From Ctenosaura bakeri (taxonomy: Eukaryota; Chordata; Lepidosauria; Squamata; Iguanidae), in NCBI GenBank assembly GCA_948474755.1, contig CAOLHI010001029.1:248001-312000 (forward strand): 64,000 nucleotides of DNA. Direction: 5' to 3'. Below, one piece after another: positions 59,906 through 64,000 of the stretch. A program made the position numbers and the translations under genes. How positions within the stretch are numbered: position 1 is the first letter of the stretch; the number at the start of each line of letters is the position of its first letter. The notes beneath the pieces are model-generated. The model was not told the origin of the DNA. It did not search any database and was given only the letters and a program-made list of their open reading frames with translations.

Positions 59906-60266
59906 CCACAAGGATTCCCCACCTTGAACCCTTGCCTTTATTAAAGCCTTTCTTTTCTTTCTGTTGAAGATATATGTGATTGTATAAGTTCTTATTTATT
60001 TAGACATTGGTAGATATATGTTATAGAAAGGGGGGTGAAGAATTATTGTGCTAAATAAAAGAGATACAGATTAATTACATTTTAAAAGGAGATTGGAAGT
60101 CATATCTAGTATTTTTGTTTCTTCTTCTTTTCTATATTTTTTCTTATCTTTATCTATCTTTTGCCATCTTTTTTATTTTCCATTCTTTTTCACTGTTTTG
60201 TTTAATTGTTTAATTTTATTTTGTATAGCAAAAAAATCTTAATAAAAATAAGAAAAAAAAGACTGA

Positions 60267-60360
60267 TTTTTTAGCGTGGGCTTTCAAGAATATCAGTCTA
60301 TTTCTTCAGATGCAGTACAGAATGATATTAGAGCCTTAAGTTATTAAGCATATTTATATA
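60267..60360 (+). repeat. Right half of the repeat that hosts the L1-like insertion
   Basis: TTTTTTAGCGTGGGCTTTCA then TCTATTTCTTCAGATGCAGT follows on from CCAGCAGCACCTGTAAGACT at about 56785-56804. I recognise this combined sequence as a recurrent reptile repeat but cannot name it. Confidence 0.4.
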
Positions 60361-61614
60361 GTTATGGGAGTGGAATAAAATGTAAAAGGACCTTGAAAGG
60401 ACTGCACAAGGAGATACAGTCTTTCAGATATTTACAATAGCTAGTTAGTACTGAACTGTGAAAGCAATAAATCTGCTTACGAAATGTCAGTTTCCTTGAG
60501 GTCAGAACCTTCTTTGAGAGATTCCTTTTGTTATATGTGCAGTCTCAAAGAGTCAAGTATTAATATATACATAGTTATCTTTGTTCATATCTCTGCTATT
60601 GGATTGGAATTTGAGAATATAATTCAATCCACTTGTTTCATTTCCTGGTCTTTCTTTGTAATTTGCTTGTTTGAAGACTGTGACCAGTAATTCTTGTATT
60701 ATATATCAGGAAGGTTGAAATGCTCTGCAACTGTTTTTTTGGCACTGCCATTTCTAATGTCAGATTTGTGTCCATTTATCTTCTTGCATAGGGGCTGTCC
60801 TGTTTCTTCTATATAGAGTATAGAGGGACACTACTGGTGTTACAAGCCAAATTATTTAGCTATCAAACCCATGCTTTGTTCATACAACTTTAAAAAGGAC
60901 AGAATTCACCCTAACATTACATATAGAGGGTAAACTATGTTATAAGATTTAATGTAGGCAGTTAGAACTGTGAGAATATGTGTGTCAGCATAAAACTGGC
61001 TACAGTACATGTCAGTCTGGGAAGAATGCCAAGTGCTCTGGAATTTATACAAGTTGAGAGAAACGCCTGTGTATTTGAAGCATTTGTGCCTGTATTCAAG
61101 AAGTGGGGCAACAGTAGCTTTGGAAAGAAGATAAACGGTGATATGTATCCTGGCTGGGACAGGTAGGCTAATAAAAATACCTACTTTACCTAAAATCTCT
61201 ATTTCAATTGGATAAGAGATTGTGTACAGTTGTGATTTATTTTTATGTGTCAGCTGACATGCTGAGTAGACATAGAGAGAGGATAAAAAGAAGCCCAAGA
61301 AGCCCAAAGAGAGTTCTTATCACACTGCCTTTGGACATGTCTCCAACAAAGAAGTATGTTGTCTTTGACAACCATACTGTTCCTGATAACCTAATAGTTT
61401 GATAATTGACCCAGGCATGCTGCCCAAAGCTTCTGTGATGCTGGGAAGGCTAACATAGATATAAAAAAGATATATGTCCCACTATGCTTGCAACTGATGC
61501 CTATTATATGCTCTGTAAGTTAATAATATAACAAGTACTGTTAAAAGTTAATAATGCTCACGAAGATTGATCCTTGAATGTCAACAGATCAGAACACATA
61601 CTTGTCATAGATTT

Positions 61615-62900
61615 CATTTATTTATTTATTTTATATTCATAAGCTGCCTTTGCACATGGGACCCAAGGTGGCGTCCAAAAACAAGTTGAAATCATCAAAA
61701 ACATTTAAAACAATTAAAAACATATAACATTATGAAAGCCTAAAACAATGTGCAATAAATAAAACAAGTTTAATAAATAAATAAAAAGCTCCCCATCTCA
61801 CATTAAAGCCTGCTTAAAGAGAAATGCTTTTGTCTGCCAGTAAAAGGAGAGCAGGGAGGTGGCCATCCTAGCTTCTTGTGGAAGAACATTCCACATAGGA
61901 GCAGCCACTGAGAAGGGTCTCTCCCATATCCTCACCAGGTGAGCCTGGGATGGTGGTAGGATTGAGAGAAAGCCTTCCCCTGCAGATCTTAGGGCTCTAC
62001 CACGTTTGTCTAGGGAGATACAGTCTTTCAGTAGTCCGGACCTAAGCTGTATAGGGCTTTATAGGTCATAACCAGCACTTTGAATTGTGCCTGGAAACAA
62101 ACAGGCAGTCAGTGGAGCTGTTTTAACAAGAGAGTTATGTACTTCTTGAAACTTGCCTTGGTGAGCATTCTGACTGCCATGTTTTGAACCCACTCAAGTT
62201 TCCAAACAGTTTCCAAAGGCAGCCCCATGTAGAGTTCATTACAGTAGTCCAACCAAGATGTAAACAAGATGTGTGTCACTGAAGCCAGACCTGATGTATC
62301 AAGGAATGGGCACAGCTGGCATACAAGTTTTAACTGTTCAAATGCACTCCTGGCATCCAGGCTTATAGCTGAATCCAGGAGAACACCAAGAATGCGAGCC
62401 CAAGATTTTGGGGGAGTGTAACTCCATCCAGCACAGGCAAGGTCCCTATTCCCTGACCTGCCTTTTGACTGACCAGGAGCACCTCTGTTTTATCTGGATT
62501 AAGCTTCAATTTGTTTGCCCTCATCCAGTACAATACTGACAACAGACATTGGTTCAGCACCAAGACAGCTTCCTTGTAATCAGATGGAAGGAGAGACAGA
62601 GTTGAGTGTCATTAGCGTATTAATGATACTGAACCCCCAAACTCTGGATGACCTCTTCCAGAGGTTTCAGACAGCATGGAGGATAAACAGTACTCTGAGG
62701 AACCCCAGAGGTCAATGGCCAGGGAGTTGAACAGGAGTCACCAGCACCACTTTCTGAGTTCATCTCTCTAGGAATGACCAGAATCACTGCATGACAGTGC
62801 CCCCAAGTGCCATCCCAGATAGTTGGCCCAGAAGGATACCTTGGTCAATGATATTAAAGCCTCTGAGAGTTTCAGCAGAACAAACAGGGACACTCTCCCC
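61615..62900 (-). pseudogene. L2-type LINE, 3' region and reverse transcriptase C-terminal part
   Basis: The 3' tip (read on +: TTTATTTATTTATTTTATAT then GGACCCAAGGTGGCGTCCAA) is at 61615. On minus, 62363-62563 encodes LYWMRANKLKLNPDKTEVLL and VSQKAGQGIGTLPVLDGVTL, the thumb-region block of the reverse transcriptase. The catalytic box is not visible. Frames are interrupted. 62600-62900 continues the same element towards its 5' end. Confidence 0.7.
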
Positions 62901-62904
62901 TTGT

Positions 62905-64000
62905 CTAGTTAATAATAATGTTTATTTATAATGCCCTTTACACCAAAGGGTGGAACATGAAAGCATACTATCAGGGACAAAGACAATAAAACAGAACATC
63001 ACAACAATACATGGAATGAAATCCCCAGCACCCCATCAGTTGCTACCAATCTCAGCACCTTAAACATGATTCAGTGACTTGAGATGGTGTGTCAAAGAGG
63101 AAGGTCTTCAACTGTTTATGAAAACAGGTGAGATCCTCCTCCAGCTGGAGGTCCAAAGGAAGGCCATTCCACAAATGCAGAGCCAGATCTTGAAAGGCTC
63201 GCAGACTTAACAGCTGTTTGCATTGGTGGAGCAGACAATAATCCTTTGCCTCTAGATCTCAAATTCCTGGACAGAATGTACCACACAAGCTGAGCTGCAA
63301 GGTACTGAGGGAGGTTAGAACACAAAGCTTTAAATACCAGGACCAAAAGTCTGAAACAGGCCCTGGCCTGAACTGGTAGCCAGTGAAGGGATCTATGGGG
63401 AGAAGAAACAGGTGAATATTTTGGCAGATTTAAAACAACCCAGACAGCATTTTTCTGAATTAGAATCAGAAGAAGAAAGGAGCAGGAAGGCAAACCTGCC
63501 AGTAAACTGTTACAGTAATCCAGGTGTGAGATAACCAACACTTGGGCAAGCAGATGGGCAGTCTCTACACTCAGGAACCTCCAGATCCTGCAGATGTTCA
63601 AAAGATGGAAGTTACATGCCTTTGCTGTAGCCTTGATAAAGGAATGTAGAGATAGATGATCATTCAGCAGGACTCCAAGATTCCTGGCAAGTGAGGTGGG
63701 AGCCACTGTGCAACTCTGTAAATCCAGTGGGGGACATGAGAGAGGGACTGCTGAGTGATCAGGCGGAAACATCAAGATCTCCATTTTATCTATGTTCAGC
63801 TTAAGACGATGAGCAGTCATCCAGGAAGAAACACATAACAGTCCATCACTGACTTCCACACAGTGTCATCAATTGATTTGAAACTCTGAAAAATCTGAAT
63901 GTCATCTGCATAAATGTGATACTGAAAACCTGATTCAGAAATGAGAAATCCAAGAGGGAGTGTATATAATGAAAAAAGAAGAGGACTCAAGACTGATTCT
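62905..64000 (-). pseudogene. L2/Rex1-type LINE reverse transcriptase, runs off the right edge
   Basis: The 3' tip is at 62905. On minus, 63116-63859 is open for 247 codons: [53 protein letters not shown] and HRSLHWLPVQARACFRLL, all characteristic of the reverse transcriptase C-terminus. Upstream, 63866-64000 continues in another frame with [19 protein letters not shown] and [13 protein letters not shown]. The catalytic YADD is intact (63901-63912). One frameshift near 63865 separates the two parts. The first residue of the 247-codon frame (GTG) is not a real start. A recent but inactive copy, not a host gene. Confidence 0.8.

Larger units (their letters stand above)
56808..60258 (+). pseudogene. 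L1-like element with ORF1 remnant only, nested insertions
   Basis: The right end is A-rich with AATAAAAATAAGAAAAAAAA. The 8-bp direct repeat AAGACTGA stands at 56800-56807 and 60259-60266, so the unit is bounded by a target duplication. It sits inside another repeat whose two halves (CCAGCAGCACCTGTAAGACT before, GACTGATTTTTTAGCGTGGG after) read on into each other. Inside are a MITE (57458-57637), an LTR (58911-59453) and a tandem repeat (59456-59905). An ORF1-like frame is at 57680-58033, then broken frames. No endonuclease or reverse transcriptase motif was seen. It is either a deleted L1 or an ORF1-only element of the HAL1 type. Confidence 0.55.
53283..64000 (+). other. RIMS2: RIMS2 intron, 5' part, continuing past the right edge
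   Basis: I searched for the next exon (coding VMWVCNLC or a variant) and did not find it. 53283-53929, 54021-54640, 54847-56760 and 60361-61614 hold nothing I can assign. The exception is a 20-bp direct repeat, GACTGTCCATACTATTTGGG, twice in tandem at about 55469-55508. Confidence 0.75.

Noticed and set aside
59370..59927. 185-codon frame on + and 160-codon frame on -
   Set aside because: Pass through the 110-bp tandem repeat and the LTR end; products are low-complexity repeats of the unit, with no known domain.
61208..61402. 64-codon frame with basic residues (RHRERIKRSPRSPKR)
   Set aside because: No similarity recognised, no splice sites in a consistent phase with RIMS2; likely chance.
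45591..64000. Next constitutive RIMS2 exon (VMWVCNLC)
   Set aside because: Looked for it downstream of both the zinc-finger exon and the microexon; not found by eye. It probably lies beyond the right edge.

Overview
This is a stretch of vertebrate, almost certainly squamate (lizard), nuclear DNA lying inside the RIMS2 gene on the + strand. RIMS2 encodes RIM2, a presynaptic active-zone scaffold. The gene call rests on three consecutive exons with canonical splice sites, matching reading phases and RIM2-like protein: 23546-23578, 23972-24058 and 45380-45590. A fourth, very small candidate exon of 12 nt at 53271-53282 would add Glu-Asp-Lys-Val inside the zinc finger. The lizard assignment rests on the repeats: tRNA-derived SINEs with a Bov-B-like tail, a 5S rRNA-derived SINE with the same tail, CR1 and L2-type LINEs, Penelope-like, DIRS-like and Gypsy-like retroelements, and a Helitron. 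I cannot name the species.

Layout. 1-23545 is an upstream intron. It holds a SINE, several short inverted-repeat DNA transposons (MITEs), a pogo/Tigger-like MITE, a long decayed CR1 (7905-10537) with a MITE inside it, a DIRS-like fragment (11680-12465), more CR1 and L2 remnants and one Penelope-like fragment. The two small exons follow. 24059-45379 is a 21.3 kb intron with a Penelope-like inverted dimer bounded by an 11-bp target duplication (24941-26014), a DIRS-like mosaic split by a solo LTR (30181-34195), L2 and CR1 pieces, a 5S-derived SINE and a Helitron (43358-43846). The zinc-finger exon is at 45380-45590. 45591-64000 holds another solo LTR, the candidate microexon, more MITEs, an ORF1-only L1-like element (56808-60258) with a MITE, an LTR and a 110-bp tandem repeat inside it, and two L2-type LINEs on the minus strand at the right edge.

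The only genuine protein-coding sequence of the host is RIMS2. All other open frames are decayed transposon coding sequence, chance frames inside GC-rich repeats, or antisense shadows. The next constitutive exon of RIMS2, which should carry the last Cys pair of the zinc finger, was not found and probably lies to the right of the window. The first exons should lie to the left. The most interesting points are the microexon, the MITE family with 3-bp duplications and near-perfect palindromes, the Helitron carrying part of that MITE, the paired SINE families sharing one LINE tail, and the Penelope inverted dimer. Repeat family names come from recognition by eye, not from a database comparison.
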